A stretch of 36,945 nt of DNA from NCBI GenBank assembly GCA_937944405.1, contig CALDYR010000046.1:1-36945 (forward strand). Reading direction: 5' to 3'. Positions 1-8,910 of the stretch are shown here, piece by piece. The notes beneath the pieces were generated by a model that saw only the letters and a list, made by a program, of their open reading frames with translations, had not been told where the DNA came from and made no database searches. The stretch comes from an uncultured Pirellulaceae bacterium. GTDB taxonomy: Bacteria; Planctomycetota; Planctomycetia; Pirellulales; Pirellulaceae. Each line of letters opens with the position of its first letter. Within the stretch, counting starts at the first letter, position 1. The position numbers were made by a program, and so were the translations under genes.

Positions 1-468
1 GACCAATCGTGCTGTGCGGTTAAGCCGGCGGAAGTGGAAGCATCGGAAACCGAAGCGGAATCCAGAGGGCCTTGTTCAAATTGCCGCGGTATTGCTGTCA
101 CTCAACTTGTTCCTGTAGCAAAAGGGCCAGATCGACATCAAAGCGCATTCCCGGTTTGAGCAAGGCGTTCTGTGCAGTCTCAAGGGCAATCCCGTAGGTG
201 TCAGCAATCCCGTAGGGATCAGCAATTCGAGAAAGCACAGCGATCAATCTAGCCGATTGCCGATACGAGACATAGTGCTTAACCTGAGCAAAAATGACGC
301 CACAAGCCCAAGCATCGCTCGATCGACAATTGAATAATCGATGGACTGGTTGCGAAGTGCGTTGGGTGCGTCATTTGAAAAAATTGATATGGCGGTAGGG
401 TCCGGTTATCTGGTAAAAGCAAAGTCAATAGATTTCCTTCGGAATCCCCTGACAAAAATGGCTCGGAC
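1..468. other. Left edge, no confident gene
   Basis: No coding region with a credible start is visible before lpxD. It holds an 18-bp tandem repeat at 186-226. On the minus strand a frame is open from about 372 down to a TGA at 98-100. That frame reads like protein, but its first usable start is an internal TTG that leaves only about 48 residues. It may be a gene remnant or chance. Confidence 0.5.
186..226. repeat. 18-bp tandem repeat, about 2.3 copies
   Basis: The 13-mer GCAATCCCGTAGG occurs at 186-198 and again at 204-216, and a third partial copy (GCAAT) begins at 222. The period is 18 bp. It lies in non-coding DNA upstream of lpxD. Confidence 0.75.
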
Positions 469-1536
469 ATGAAACGCTTAGAAGAATTAGCTGCTATCGC
501 TGGCGGCAAACTCAACCATAGCCCCGAAAAACAAATTTCAGGGGCCGCCAGTATCTCTCACGCCAAAGCCGGGCAAATTACGTTCGTAACATCGGCCCAT
601 CATTTCGAAGCTTTCATTAACAGCGATGCCGCGGCGGCGGTCGTTTGCGAAGGACTCGGCGATTCCCCCAAACCGGTGATCGAAGTCGAAGACCCTGAAT
701 CTGCGTTCTTTGAAATCGCGATTCTCTACCGCACCCCAATCGTACGCCAGTCAGCGATAGAAACGCAAATCAGCTCTCGCGCCACCGTCAGCCCAACGGC
801 AGTGATCGGGGAAGATGTCGTCGTCCACGCCGGCGCGGTGATTATGGACAATGTCACCATCGGCGATCGCACCATCATTTTCCCTAATTCCGTAATCCAG
901 GAAGGATGTACGATCGGCAACGACGTCAGTATTTTCCCCAACGCAACCTTGTACGAGAACACCGTGGTGGGCAACCGCGTTATCGTTCACGCGGGCGCCG
1001 TGATCGGAGGCTATGGATTTGGTTATAAAACACGCAACGGCCGCCATCAACTTTCGGCTCAGATCGGTAACGTCGTTCTTGAAGACGACGTTGAAATTGG
1101 TGCCAACACAACCGTCGACCGAGGAACCTACGATTCGACTGTCATCGGCACCGGAAGCAAACTGGATAACTTGGTAATGGTCGGCCACAACTGTAACATT
1201 GGACAACACAATCTGCTGTGTTCCCAAGTCGGTATCGCGGGCAGTTGTTCAACCGGCAAGTACGTCGTCATGGGCGGTCAGGTCGGGGTCGGCGATCACC
1301 TGAACGTTGGCGATTCTGCAATGATCACCGCCAAAAGCGGGCTGATGCATGACGTTGAACCGGGGCAAAGAATGATGGGCACGCCGGCGCGCACAAGCCG
1401 GATGACGATGCAATTGTTTGCCTCCACCAGCAAACTGCCCCAGATGCGTAGAGACATCAAACAGCTTAAAAAACAAATAACGACCCTCGAACAATCCATC
1501 GAAACCACCCCCGACAACCGGCGCGAAGCAGCGTAG
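469..1536 (+). CDS. lpxD: UDP-3-O-acylglucosamine N-acyltransferase LpxD
   Basis: LpxD adds the N-linked hydroxyacyl chain from acyl-ACP to UDP-3-O-acyl-glucosamine in the cytoplasm, the third step of lipid A synthesis. The 355-residue product has the family's usual length. Its N-terminal uridine-binding region (about 1-100) is followed by a left-handed parallel beta helix of hexapeptide repeats (about 100-290), visible as recurring I-G-x-x-x and V-I-x-x-x units. H240 in MVGHN matches the catalytic histidine of the family, and the GGYGFGY segment (180-186) matches the conserved glycine-rich loop. The C-terminal helix (about 310-345) is Lys/Gln rich, as expected for the trimer. The ATG at 469 gives the family's N-terminus; the ribosome-binding site is weak. 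lpxI follows on the same strand, so the two probably serve one outer-membrane pathway. Confidence 0.95.
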   Translation: MKRLEELAAIAGGKLNHSPEKQISGAASISHAKAGQITFVTSAHHFEAFINSDAAAAVVCEGLGDSPKPVIEVEDPESAFFEIAILYRTPIVRQSAIETQISSRATVSPTAVIGEDVVVHAGAVIMDNVTIGDRTIIFPNSVIQEGCTIGNDVSIFPNATLYENTVVGNRVIVHAGAVIGGYGFGYKTRNGRHQLSAQIGNVVLEDDVEIGANTTVDRGTYDSTVIGTGSKLDNLVMVGHNCNIGQHNLLCSQVGIAGSCSTGKYVVMGGQVGVGDHLNVGDSAMITAKSGLMHDVEPGQRMMGTPARTSRMTMQLFASTSKLPQMRRDIKQLKKQITTLEQSIETTPDNRREAA

Positions 1537-1800
1537 GCTGAACGGGAGAGCGGTCACGTTTTAATTTTCAGGCAGCTGGATTGGCCAGAGTTTATGCCCG
1601 TCGCAGCAAACTGAGCCTATCGCCACCACCGCCGATCTGCCCCCAAACCTTTAATCCAGACAAACCAGCAACCGAACGAATTGGATTGGATTCTTGAATT
1701 CTTGGATCGGCTAACGGCATCGGAAACGGCATTGGAAACGGCAACAGCGCCCCGACCGACCGACTGGACTCCTGTCTCACGTTTCAAAAACGAGAACATC

Positions 1801-2715
1801 ATGGCAATCGCATCACGACCGGACTCTGGCGCTGGTTTTACCGGACGGGGGCCTTCCAACTCCAAACGCATCGGCTTGATCGCTGGCTGGGGAACCTTTC
1901 CGGTGCGTGTTGCCCAGGTCCTCAAAGCCCAGGGCTACCAGGTTTACTGCATGGCGATCAAAGATCACGCGGACCCGCAATTGGCAAAAATTTGCGACGA
2001 CTATCGCGTCTTTGGCATGGGGCGCATGGGAGCCCAAGTCCGCTACTTGCGTAAGTCGGGCGTTACCGAAGCAACGATGGCGGGCAAAGTTTTCAAAACG
2101 AAAATCTTTGAACGATTTCACTTAATAAAACACTGCCCCGACCTCACTTTTTGGCGGCATTTTTATCCGATATTTTTAACCAAAACAAAAGACCGCAAAG
2201 ACGATACACTATTGCTCACCGTCACCAGCCTCTACGCAGCGGGAGGCATCAATTTCTCACCGGCCACTCAATATGCACCGGAACTACTTGTGGACCAAGG
2301 TACACTTACTAAATCGGAACCCACCAAATCGCAATGGAAAGACATCCGTTTCGGTTGGCAAACGGCCAAAGAGATGGGACGTTTAGACATCGGCCAAAGC
2401 GTCATCGTAAAAGACCAAGCGGTCATCGCGGTCGAAGCGATCGAGGGCACCGATGCGTGCATTAAACGGGCCGGACAGCTATGCAAGGCCGGCGGATTCA
2501 CTTTGGTAAAGGTCGCCAAGCCCGAACAAGATATGCGTTTCGACGTCCCCACCATCGGCATCGGCACCGTCGAAACCCTGCACGCTGCCGGCGGAAAAGT
2601 CATCGCAGTGGACGCCAAAAAAACGATTCTGCTGGATCCCGAACAAACGGTCGCCCGCGCCAATGCGCTCGGCGTCTCGATTGTTGCCACACACTTCAGC
2701 ACAACCGAAGCTTAA
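1801..2715 (+). CDS. lpxI: UDP-2,3-diacylglucosamine pyrophosphatase LpxI
   Basis: LpxI hydrolyses UDP-2,3-diacylglucosamine to lipid X and UMP, replacing LpxH in some bacteria. I chose ATG 1801 (304 residues). The frame is open from a TTG at 1681, but those 40 extra codons look non-coding and the LpxI fold begins at residue 23. Family features are the N-terminal motif GLIAGWGTFP (25-34), the GTD segment in the middle, and the C-terminal KPEQDMRFDVPTIG block, in which the aspartate near residue 248 aligns with the metal-binding aspartate of LpxI. Length is somewhat above the usual 270-290 because of a 22-residue N-terminal extension. LpxI (DUF1009) rather than LpxH is the expected form in planctomycetes. 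It lies 265 bases downstream of lpxD on the same strand. Confidence 0.92.
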   Translation: MAIASRPDSGAGFTGRGPSNSKRIGLIAGWGTFPVRVAQVLKAQGYQVYCMAIKDHADPQLAKICDDYRVFGMGRMGAQVRYLRKSGVTEATMAGKVFKTKIFERFHLIKHCPDLTFWRHFYPIFLTKTKDRKDDTLLLTVTSLYAAGGINFSPATQYAPELLVDQGTLTKSEPTKSQWKDIRFGWQTAKEMGRLDIGQSVIVKDQAVIAVEAIEGTDACIKRAGQLCKAGGFTLVKVAKPEQDMRFDVPTIGIGTVETLHAAGGKVIAVDAKKTILLDPEQTVARANALGVSIVATHFSTTEA

Positions 2716-2927
2716 TCGGACCGCACTTAGACTTGCTGCGTCTTTAAATTCCATCAAGGGCCCCTCTCCCCCGCTCTGCGGTCAGTTTCAGTTCCGGCAG
2801 TTATGCCGCAAAAATGTCTGCCTCAGCGGCGATTGCCTCCCCGATTAGAACGATTGCGGCTTGAAATGTCGCCGTCGTCGCCTAGGATAACCCGATTGAA
2901 TTTCTCGCGCCGGCGATTCCAAGGCCC

Positions 2928-3842
2928 ATGCTGTATACGCTACCAATTTACTGTGCCTTGATCACGATCGCTTCGACTTTGGGTGGATCGATTCCGTCGT
3001 TTGTAAAATTAACCCACCGGCGAATTCAATTGACACTCAGCCTGGTGTCGGGAGTGATGCTGGGCGTGGCGATGCTTCATCTGCTCCCGCATGCGATCAT
3101 GATTTTAGACAGCGCTGAAGCGGCGTTGATCGCTTGCTTGATCGGGTTGTTGTTCATGTTTTTTATGGTGCGTATGTTTCACTTCCACCAGCACGACTTA
3201 GCGGTCGATGATGAACATGAACACAAACCAAAAGAGCTTTGCGATTCCCAACGCGACCACCATCACGTTCACTGCGACGACCACAGCGGCAACGTCGATC
3301 TTACTTGGCTGGGGCTCTGTTTTGGTCTGGCTATTCATACGCTGATCGACGGAATTGCGCTCGCGGCGGCGGTGCAATCGGGCTCCACCGCGATCAGCAC
3401 GGCAGGGCTCAGCGTGTTTTTGGCGATCCTGTTGCATAAGCCCTTAGACGCGCTTTCGATCACTTCTTTGATGGCGGCCAAAGGTTGGGACTGGCAGAAA
3501 CAACTGGTCGTGAACCTGGTGTTTGCTTTGATGTGTCCTTTGGGAGCTTTAATTTTCGCGTTCAGCGTCGATTCCTTTATCCACTCGCGCGAAATGGTGC
3601 TCGGCGTCGCGTTGGCGTTTTCGGCGGGCGTATTTCTGTGCATCTCTTTGGGCGACCTATTGCCAGAGGTACACTTCCACTCCCATGACCGCCTGCAACT
3701 GTCGATGATGTTGCTGCTGGGGGTCGTGATCGCGCTGGGGATTGAGATGCTGCCGGGGCATCGCCACCGGCGCGCTGATTCCCCCCCCGCCACCATTCCC
3801 ATCTCTCAACCCGAATCCCCGCTCGATGATGATTTGGGGTGA
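2928..3842 (+). CDS. ZIP family divalent metal transporter
   Basis: This is an inner-membrane importer of zinc or other divalent metals. The 304-residue protein has about eight hydrophobic segments. After helices 1-3 (about 5-82) comes a His/Asp/Glu-rich cytoplasmic loop (84-122) with clustered histidines, typical of the ZIP variable loop. The helix 4 signature H137-x3-D141-G and the helix 5 signature H170-K-P-x-D supply the transport-site ligands. A second short His cluster (HFHSH) lies near 249-253. The ATG at 2928 places helix 1 at the very N-terminus, as is normal for the family. No metal regulator is adjacent, and I see no Zur-box-like palindrome in the 212 bases upstream. Metal specificity cannot be read from the sequence. 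Confidence 0.88.
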   Translation: MLYTLPIYCALITIASTLGGSIPSFVKLTHRRIQLTLSLVSGVMLGVAMLHLLPHAIMILDSAEAALIACLIGLLFMFFMVRMFHFHQHDLAVDDEHEHKPKELCDSQRDHHHVHCDDHSGNVDLTWLGLCFGLAIHTLIDGIALAAAVQSGSTAISTAGLSVFLAILLHKPLDALSITSLMAAKGWDWQKQLVVNLVFALMCPLGALIFAFSVDSFIHSREMVLGVALAFSAGVFLCISLGDLLPEVHFHSHDRLQLSMMLLLGVVIALGIEMLPGHRHRRADSPPATIPISQPESPLDDDLG

Positions 3843-4001
3843 AAGTTTTTTTAGATTAAAACTCAATACAACCAAAACGCGCTACAGCTAAAACGCAGAA
3901 CGATCAAGGCACAAAACGATCAAGGCCAAGATCACAGGGGCACAAATCGACTGCCACCGAAAGGTTTTTCAGCGTCCGTGAATTCAGCCTCGATGGATTA
4001 A

Positions 4002-4018
4002 CGGGGACGAAATCCCCG
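4002..4018 (+). promoter_or_regulatory. Small hairpin just before the M28 peptidase start
   Basis: CGGGGA (4002-4007) and TCCCCG (4013-4018) form a perfect 6-bp stem with a five-base loop. It ends 11 bases before the ATG at 4030, where it could affect ribosome access. A stem this short can occur by chance. Confidence 0.3.
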
Positions 4019-4029
4019 CCCAAGCAAGA

Positions 4030-5592
4030 ATGGCAGCGATTCCACTTTTACCGCGATCTGCTTACAATACGGTTTTGTTCTCCCACCGATTTTCGTTGCC
4101 CGTGTTGATTCTACGCAGACTCAATTTGAATTTACTGTTGATCTTTTTTTCATTAACGGTTCTTCCGATCCCGTTGCTGGCTCAGTACGCGGCCGTTACC
4201 CCCTGTCCGGTCGAATTAGCAACAGGTTTTCAAACGATCACAGCGCAGCAAACCGAAGCGTTCGTATCGTTATTAGCGGGGCCGCACTTCGAAGGGCGCG
4301 GAACGGGGCAAAAGGGCTACTTGAAGGCGGCCTATTGGGTCGCAGGAAAGTTGGCGGAATTCGGAGTGGATTCGATCTATGCCGACGGCAGGTACTTCCA
4401 GGACGTTCCACTTGACCAAAAAGTTCCGATTCTAGAGGAATGTCATCTGCGTGGATTCGGTGTAAAAATCGATGCGATCGGCAACATCGGGTTTGATACT
4501 TACGGTTCGAAACCATCTGCGTTGGGACGGTTGCTGTTTGTGCGCTGTCCAGCGGGACGGTTCGCAATCCCTGCCACGGCAAACCTGCGCGATGCGATTG
4601 TGATCTATTGGGCCCCCCCAGGTGCGCTGAAGTATGCGTCTCAGAAAATCGCAAGCCACCAACCTGCGGCAATGCTACACGTGGTAGCGTCGCCGCCGAA
4701 ATCTATCAACCAAGTCACATTTGCTGGCCAACGACCGTTGGCGATCAAGGGGAAGATTTTGTCAGACGCGGTTGACCGTTTGTTGCAGGCAGCGCGACAG
4801 CCAAAAGTTACCGGGGACGCCCGCGAATTCTCCGTGGTCGACCCGCGCGGCAGCGTCGCGATCGCCACCCCGGTTCGCAAACGCTCCATTTCGGTTCCCA
4901 ACGTCATCGGTATTCTGCCGGGTTCAGCTCCGGATCTTCGCCACGAACATATCGTCATCGGATCGCATTTAGACCACATCGGTGTCACCAGCGGCGGCAT
5001 CTACGCCGGCGCCGATGATAATGCGTCAGGTTGTTCCGCCGTGTTGAGCATCGCCAAAGCGCTGACGACAAATCCCGCGCGGCCCAAACGAAGCGTAATG
5101 TTCATTTTCTTTGCCGCCGAAGAAATTGGACTGATCGGATCGAACCACTATTGCCAACGTCCGGTGTTGCCACTGAAGGACGTCACGTGCATGCTGAACA
5201 TCGACATGGTCGGGCGTAACGAATCTTCAGCAAAAGAAAAACCGGAAGACAACGAAGGCAGTATCCATTTGATTGGCGCTCGCCGGGGCGGCAACACTCT
5301 GCACAACGTAGTTTTGGACGCCAACCGCCATGTGGGTTTTCGATTTGAGTTGGACGAAGAATCGATTTTTGATCGCAGCGACCAATTTAATTTTTACCGT
5401 GAGGGCGTCGGCGTAGCGTTCTTATTTGGCGGGTTTCATCCCGACTACCACCAACCCACCGATCGCCCCGAACGATTGAATTTTAAAAAAATCCAATCTG
5501 CGGCGAGACTCTACTATTTGACTGTGTTCAAAGCCGATCAACATGGTCCGTTTCCTGTGGTCGTCCCCCCCTCTCAACAACAACGGAAGTAA
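4030..5592 (+). CDS. Secreted M28 family zinc metallopeptidase
   Basis: This is probably an exported aminopeptidase or glutamate-carboxypeptidase-like enzyme with two catalytic zinc ions. A hydrophobic segment at about 33-50, ending near L-A-Q, looks like a signal peptide. The 30-residue stretch before it is long, so a downstream GTG or TTG may be the true start. The M28 ligand series is complete: H313 in GSHLDHIG, D329 in GADDNASG, the E364-E365 pair in FFAAEE, D392 in NIDMVGR and H474 in DYHQPTD. Residues 55-300 hold a less conserved region with a PA-like insert. The stop is 9 bases from the ABC-F start, so the two are probably co-transcribed, although no functional link is obvious. Confidence 0.9.
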   Translation: MAAIPLLPRSAYNTVLFSHRFSLPVLILRRLNLNLLLIFFSLTVLPIPLLAQYAAVTPCPVELATGFQTITAQQTEAFVSLLAGPHFEGRGTGQKGYLKAAYWVAGKLAEFGVDSIYADGRYFQDVPLDQKVPILEECHLRGFGVKIDAIGNIGFDTYGSKPSALGRLLFVRCPAGRFAIPATANLRDAIVIYWAPPGALKYASQKIASHQPAAMLHVVASPPKSINQVTFAGQRPLAIKGKILSDAVDRLLQAARQPKVTGDAREFSVVDPRGSVAIATPVRKRSISVPNVIGILPGSAPDLRHEHIVIGSHLDHIGVTSGGIYAGADDNASGCSAVLSIAKALTTNPARPKRSVMFIFFAAEEIGLIGSNHYCQRPVLPLKDVTCMLNIDMVGRNESSAKEKPEDNEGSIHLIGARRGGNTLHNVVLDANRHVGFRFELDEESIFDRSDQFNFYREGVGVAFLFGGFHPDYHQPTDRPERLNFKKIQSAARLYYLTVFKADQHGPFPVVVPPSQQQRK

Positions 5593-5601
5593 ACAGCAGC
5601 G

Positions 5602-7389
5602 ATGGCGGTACTATTACAAATTCGAGACGCACATAAAAGCTTCGGAGATCAGCATATACTCGATGGTGCCGATGCGTCGATCACCGATGACAAAAAGGTG
5701 GGATTCATCGGTCGCAACGGAGCCGGCAAATCGACTTTGCTGAAAATCTTGCTTGACGAAGAAGAACTAGATGCCGGTGAAGTCATCCGCCACCCAGACC
5801 TAAAGGTCGGCTATCTACGTCAGCATGATCCCTTTAACGCCGGCGAATCGGCTCTTGATTTCTTGATGCGGGACAGCCAACAACCCGAATGGAAATGTGG
5901 CGAGGTTGCCGGTCAGTTCGAAATCAAGGGAGACTTTCTTAACGGGCCCGTCGCGGCATTGTCGGGCGGTTGGCAGACGCGCGTGAAACTTTCGGCTTTG
6001 CTGCTGCACGAACCGAATCTATTGTTACTGGATGAACCGACGAACTTTTTAGATTTACGAACACAGTTACTGTTGGAGGAATTCCTCAAATCATTTCGGC
6101 ATGCGTGCGTGATTGTATCTCACGACCGAGCATTTCTGTCGGCAACCTGCAGCAGCACCCTGGATCTGACGCAGGGAAAACTGACGATGCACCCCGGACG
6201 CATCGATTCGTTTCTGGCATTTCAAGAAGAACGACGGGAACATGATTTGCGTGTTAACGCGACCGTGGTTGCCAAACAAAAGCAACTCGAACGGTTCATC
6301 AACAAAAACCGAGCCAACGCGAACACTGCGTCCCAAGCGAAGAACAAAAAAAAACAACTCGAACGTTTGCAAATTGCCGAAATCGCCACCGAAGCCCCGC
6401 GCGCGGTGATCATCGCGCCCCAGATAGAACCTCGGCAGGGGACGGCGGCACGGTGCGTTGATTTGGCGATCGGTTACCCTGATTTAACGGTCGCATCAAC
6501 CATCCAAGTCGAAATCGAACATGGCGAAAGAGCCGCCATCGTCGGCGACAACGGACAGGGAAAAACGACGCTCCTACGGACTCTGGTCGGTTCGCTTGAT
6601 CCTAAATCGGGACATGTAAAATGGGGGCATCATTGCAACGTCGGCGTTTACGCCCAACACGTCTATACGACTCTTGATGAAGACGATACCGTTCTCGAAT
6701 ACCTAGAACAGTTAGCGTTACCGGGCACGACCAACCAGCAGATCCTCGCCGTTGCCGGTTCACTGTTGTTTCGCAACGAACACACTCAGAAGAAAATCAA
6801 AGTGCTCTCCGGTGGAGAACGAGCCCGGTTGTGCATGGCGGGGCTGTTGCTGGGTGACTATAACATTTTGGTGTTGGACGAACCGGGCAACCACTTAGAC
6901 GTCGAAACCGTCGAATCGTTGGCCAATGCACTGTTACAGTACAAAGGCACTGTGATCTTTACCAGCCACGACCGGCACTTCATGAAACGGGTGGCCACAT
7001 CAATCATCGAAGTGCGTGATGGAACCGCAAAAAACTACATCGGCGATTACGAATCCTATTTATATTCGGTTAATCAGGAAATCGCTGAAGGTTTTCGTGA
7101 TCGCGACCAACGGAGCGTCGGGAAAACCCGTTTTGATGACTCGAAAACTCCCCATAAAACACCAGACGTGCCGCGTGGGCAGCGTCCCGACCGAAAACGC
7201 CAGAAAAAAATCCAAGCGATCGAACGAAAAATAAAGAAACTGGAAACCGACAAAGAACCGCTCAACGCAGAAATTATGCAATGCAGCGACCCTACCAAGG
7301 CGCTAGAGCTGCACGAAAAAATTCAAGCCATCTCAAAACAGGTAACAGAACTTGAAGACCAATGGCTGGAGTTGACCAGCGCACAATGA
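5602..7389 (+). CDS. ABC-F family ATPase (Uup/EttA-like)
   Basis: ABC-F proteins have no membrane domain; they bind the ribosomal E site or rescue stalled ribosomes. The 595-residue product has two ATPase domains. The first carries GRNGAGKST (37-45), LSGGW (120-124) and DEPTNFLD (144-151). A charged linker (about 205-270) matches the P-site tRNA interaction motif region. The second carries GDNGQGKTT (315-323), LSGGE (402-406) and DEPGNHLD (426-433), where glycine replaces the near-invariant threonine. A basic coiled coil at about 525-590 resembles the C-terminal domain of Uup, but the overall match does not decide between Uup and other subfamilies. ATG 5602 lies just after the M28 stop, with GGAAG about 13 bases upstream. 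Confidence 0.92.
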   Translation: MAVLLQIRDAHKSFGDQHILDGADASITDDKKVGFIGRNGAGKSTLLKILLDEEELDAGEVIRHPDLKVGYLRQHDPFNAGESALDFLMRDSQQPEWKCGEVAGQFEIKGDFLNGPVAALSGGWQTRVKLSALLLHEPNLLLLDEPTNFLDLRTQLLLEEFLKSFRHACVIVSHDRAFLSATCSSTLDLTQGKLTMHPGRIDSFLAFQEERREHDLRVNATVVAKQKQLERFINKNRANANTASQAKNKKKQLERLQIAEIATEAPRAVIIAPQIEPRQGTAARCVDLAIGYPDLTVASTIQVEIEHGERAAIVGDNGQGKTTLLRTLVGSLDPKSGHVKWGHHCNVGVYAQHVYTTLDEDDTVLEYLEQLALPGTTNQQILAVAGSLLFRNEHTQKKIKVLSGGERARLCMAGLLLGDYNILVLDEPGNHLDVETVESLANALLQYKGTVIFTSHDRHFMKRVATSIIEVRDGTAKNYIGDYESYLYSVNQEIAEGFRDRDQRSVGKTRFDDSKTPHKTPDVPRGQRPDRKRQKKIQAIERKIKKLETDKEPLNAEIMQCSDPTKALELHEKIQAISKQVTELEDQWLELTSAQ

Positions 7390-7448
7390 CCGATAGGTGA
7401 AAACAAAATAGTTGTGCCCCGTTAAATAAACCGCCGCCGGGGCTTACA

Positions 7449-7487
7449 AAGTTCTGACAGATGAAGTTCTGACAGACGAAGTTCTGA
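7449..7487. repeat. 15-bp tandem repeat, about 2.6 copies
   Basis: AAGTTCTGACAGAYG occurs at 7449-7463 and 7464-7478, and a third partial copy (AAGTTCTGA) runs to 7487. It is intergenic, downstream of the ABC-F gene. Confidence 0.8.
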
Positions 7488-7634
7488 GTCGCACGTCAGA
7501 TAGGGCAGGGCGGTTGAGCATGATGTCGGCGTCATCCGAAGCACCAAAAGATACCAAGTCATCAGCCAATTCAAACGCCTCGGACGAGCGCGCACGTTCG
7601 CCGCGAAAAATTTAAACTCCGATTCGAGAACCCC

Positions 7635-8144
7635 ATGGATAGCACGACCGTTTTCCCCCTCATCAGCCGCTGGCTTCACGTTATTCCGGCGATCATTATG
7701 GTTGGGGGGACCATGTTTTTGCGGCTTGCGCTATTGCCGGCACTGAATCAAAATGCCGGTTCTGCTGACCCCCAACGTGACGATTTACGCCAATCGGTTC
7801 GCCGCAATTGGGCGAAGTGGATTGGAATAAGCACGTTGTTTCTATTAGTGACAGGGTTTTATAATGCCTATTCGAAAATTATCACCTACGAACTTCCACC
7901 GTACTACCACAGCCTGCTGTTGATGAAAATCATATTGGCCTTTGCCGTGTTTTATTTGGCCGCGGTGCTATCGGGCCGAAGCAAAACGGCCGTGAAAATG
8001 CGTCAGCGTGAACTGTTCTGGACCAATATATTGTGCATGCTAATGCTGGCAATTGCTCTCATTGCTGGCGGAATGAAAATTGCTTCGACCGGTGCTCCAG
8101 TGAAACCGTCGGACACACACGACGTTTCGGCGATTCAGCGTTAG
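7635..8144 (+). CDS. Four-helix membrane protein, CopD-like
   Basis: A 169-residue integral membrane protein of unknown role. Four hydrophobic segments are visible: about 10-35 (containing RWLHVIPAIIMVGG), 62-78, 90-112 and 126-146. The first helix, with its W-L-H and V-G-G pattern, resembles the CopD/YczJ-type families, in which the histidine may bind copper or haem. That comparison rests on a short motif. ATG 7635 has no clear ribosome-binding site. It stands alone between a repeat-bearing gap and a second intergenic region. Confidence 0.65.
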   Translation: MDSTTVFPLISRWLHVIPAIIMVGGTMFLRLALLPALNQNAGSADPQRDDLRQSVRRNWAKWIGISTLFLLVTGFYNAYSKIITYELPPYYHSLLLMKIILAFAVFYLAAVLSGRSKTAVKMRQRELFWTNILCMLMLAIALIAGGMKIASTGAPVKPSDTHDVSAIQR

Positions 8145-8419
8145 CTTCAGCGGATTGCGTCGTGGGGAAAGCTTTAACGATTCTTGCCGCTGATGTCTGG
8201 GGGGCAATCGTTGCCCAACGGCGGTAACACTGGTCGGGGGCATCCGGATTTTCCGGCTATTCGTTTCGATCGATTGGTATCGGCTACACCGCTGCACCGA
8301 AACTTCTTTCCGCGCCCTAGGTTCTCTTCTTGAAAATCAGAACACTTGGCTGGCTCTGTGTGCCTAACTCAATAGGACACGCCAATTTCACGGGACTCAA
8401 CCTCATGGACGAGGTTTCA

Positions 8420-8578
8420 ATGATAATTCAAAATTTACCAACCACTGCTTCAGGGCTATCAATCATCGAACTGACCGGGGGATGCTGCATCAGCGGTTCC
8501 TGCGGTAGCATTCAAGAGCCCTCCGAACCCGTTTACTCAAATGTAGCCTACGCTCAATCAGAAACGGCAGTTCATTGA
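8420..8578 (+). CDS. Possible 52-residue Cys-rich peptide, RiPP precursor-like
   Basis: A 52-codon frame begins at ATG 8420, preceded by GAGG at a 5-base spacing. An in-frame ATG at 8405 would add five residues. The N-terminal part contains LSIIELTGG, which recalls a double-glycine leader (L-S-x-x-E-L ... G-G), although three residues shorter than the classic pattern. Directly after G-G comes CCISGSCGS, a compact three-cysteine core, then a polar tail. An intrinsic terminator follows about 200 bases downstream. No modification enzyme, peptidase or exporter of a RiPP pathway is nearby. It could be a chance frame. Confidence 0.35.
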   Translation: MIIQNLPTTASGLSIIELTGGCCISGSCGSIQEPSEPVYSNVAYAQSETAVH

Positions 8579-8910
8579 AGGGAAACTTCTTACCCGGCAA
8601 TAAGCAGTTCAAGTTTCGATTTTCGGGTGGCAGAATTTGCCAGTATTCAGGCCCGTGACAACAAAACCGAATTTTGAACCTGGCCAGCCCATGCGCGTTT
8701 TTGGCGTTCGCAAACTACCGGCCGGCCGAAGGGCAGTGGAGATTAGAAACGTCGGATCCCGGCCTATCACGGAGAAGCCCCTGTGTTTACAGGGCCTTTT
8801 CTTACAGGACAATCTACCCCGCAATTCTCACCGCTAAGCTCACTCGGCAATCGCTTAATTGTGATTTACTTTTCTACTTTTCTTAACTGCGAATTACTTA
8901 ATCGCGAATC
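8579..8910. other. Intergenic region
   Basis: Apart from the intrinsic terminator at 8779-8803 I see no gene. A frame from a TTG at 8637 runs across the terminator hairpin and resembles no protein I know. The two flanking genes converge here. Confidence 0.55.
8779..8803 (+). terminator. Rho-independent terminator
   Basis: CCCTGT (8779-8784), loop GTTT and ACAGGG (8789-8794) form a perfect 6-bp stem followed by CCTTTTCTT. It would end a + strand transcript covering the Cys-rich mini-gene at 8420-8578. The minus strand has AAAAGG before the stem, so it may also work weakly for the convergent gene. Confidence 0.7.

Noticed and set aside
751..1227. 158-residue minus-strand frame
   Set aside because: Antisense to the hexapeptide repeats of lpxD; its periodicity comes from that gene.
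1681..1800. N-terminal extension of LpxI from a TTG
   Set aside because: Repetitive, non-protein-like sequence; the ATG at 1801 is close to the family start.
8637..8837. 66-residue + strand frame
   Set aside because: It starts at a TTG, runs through an intrinsic terminator and has no recognisable features.
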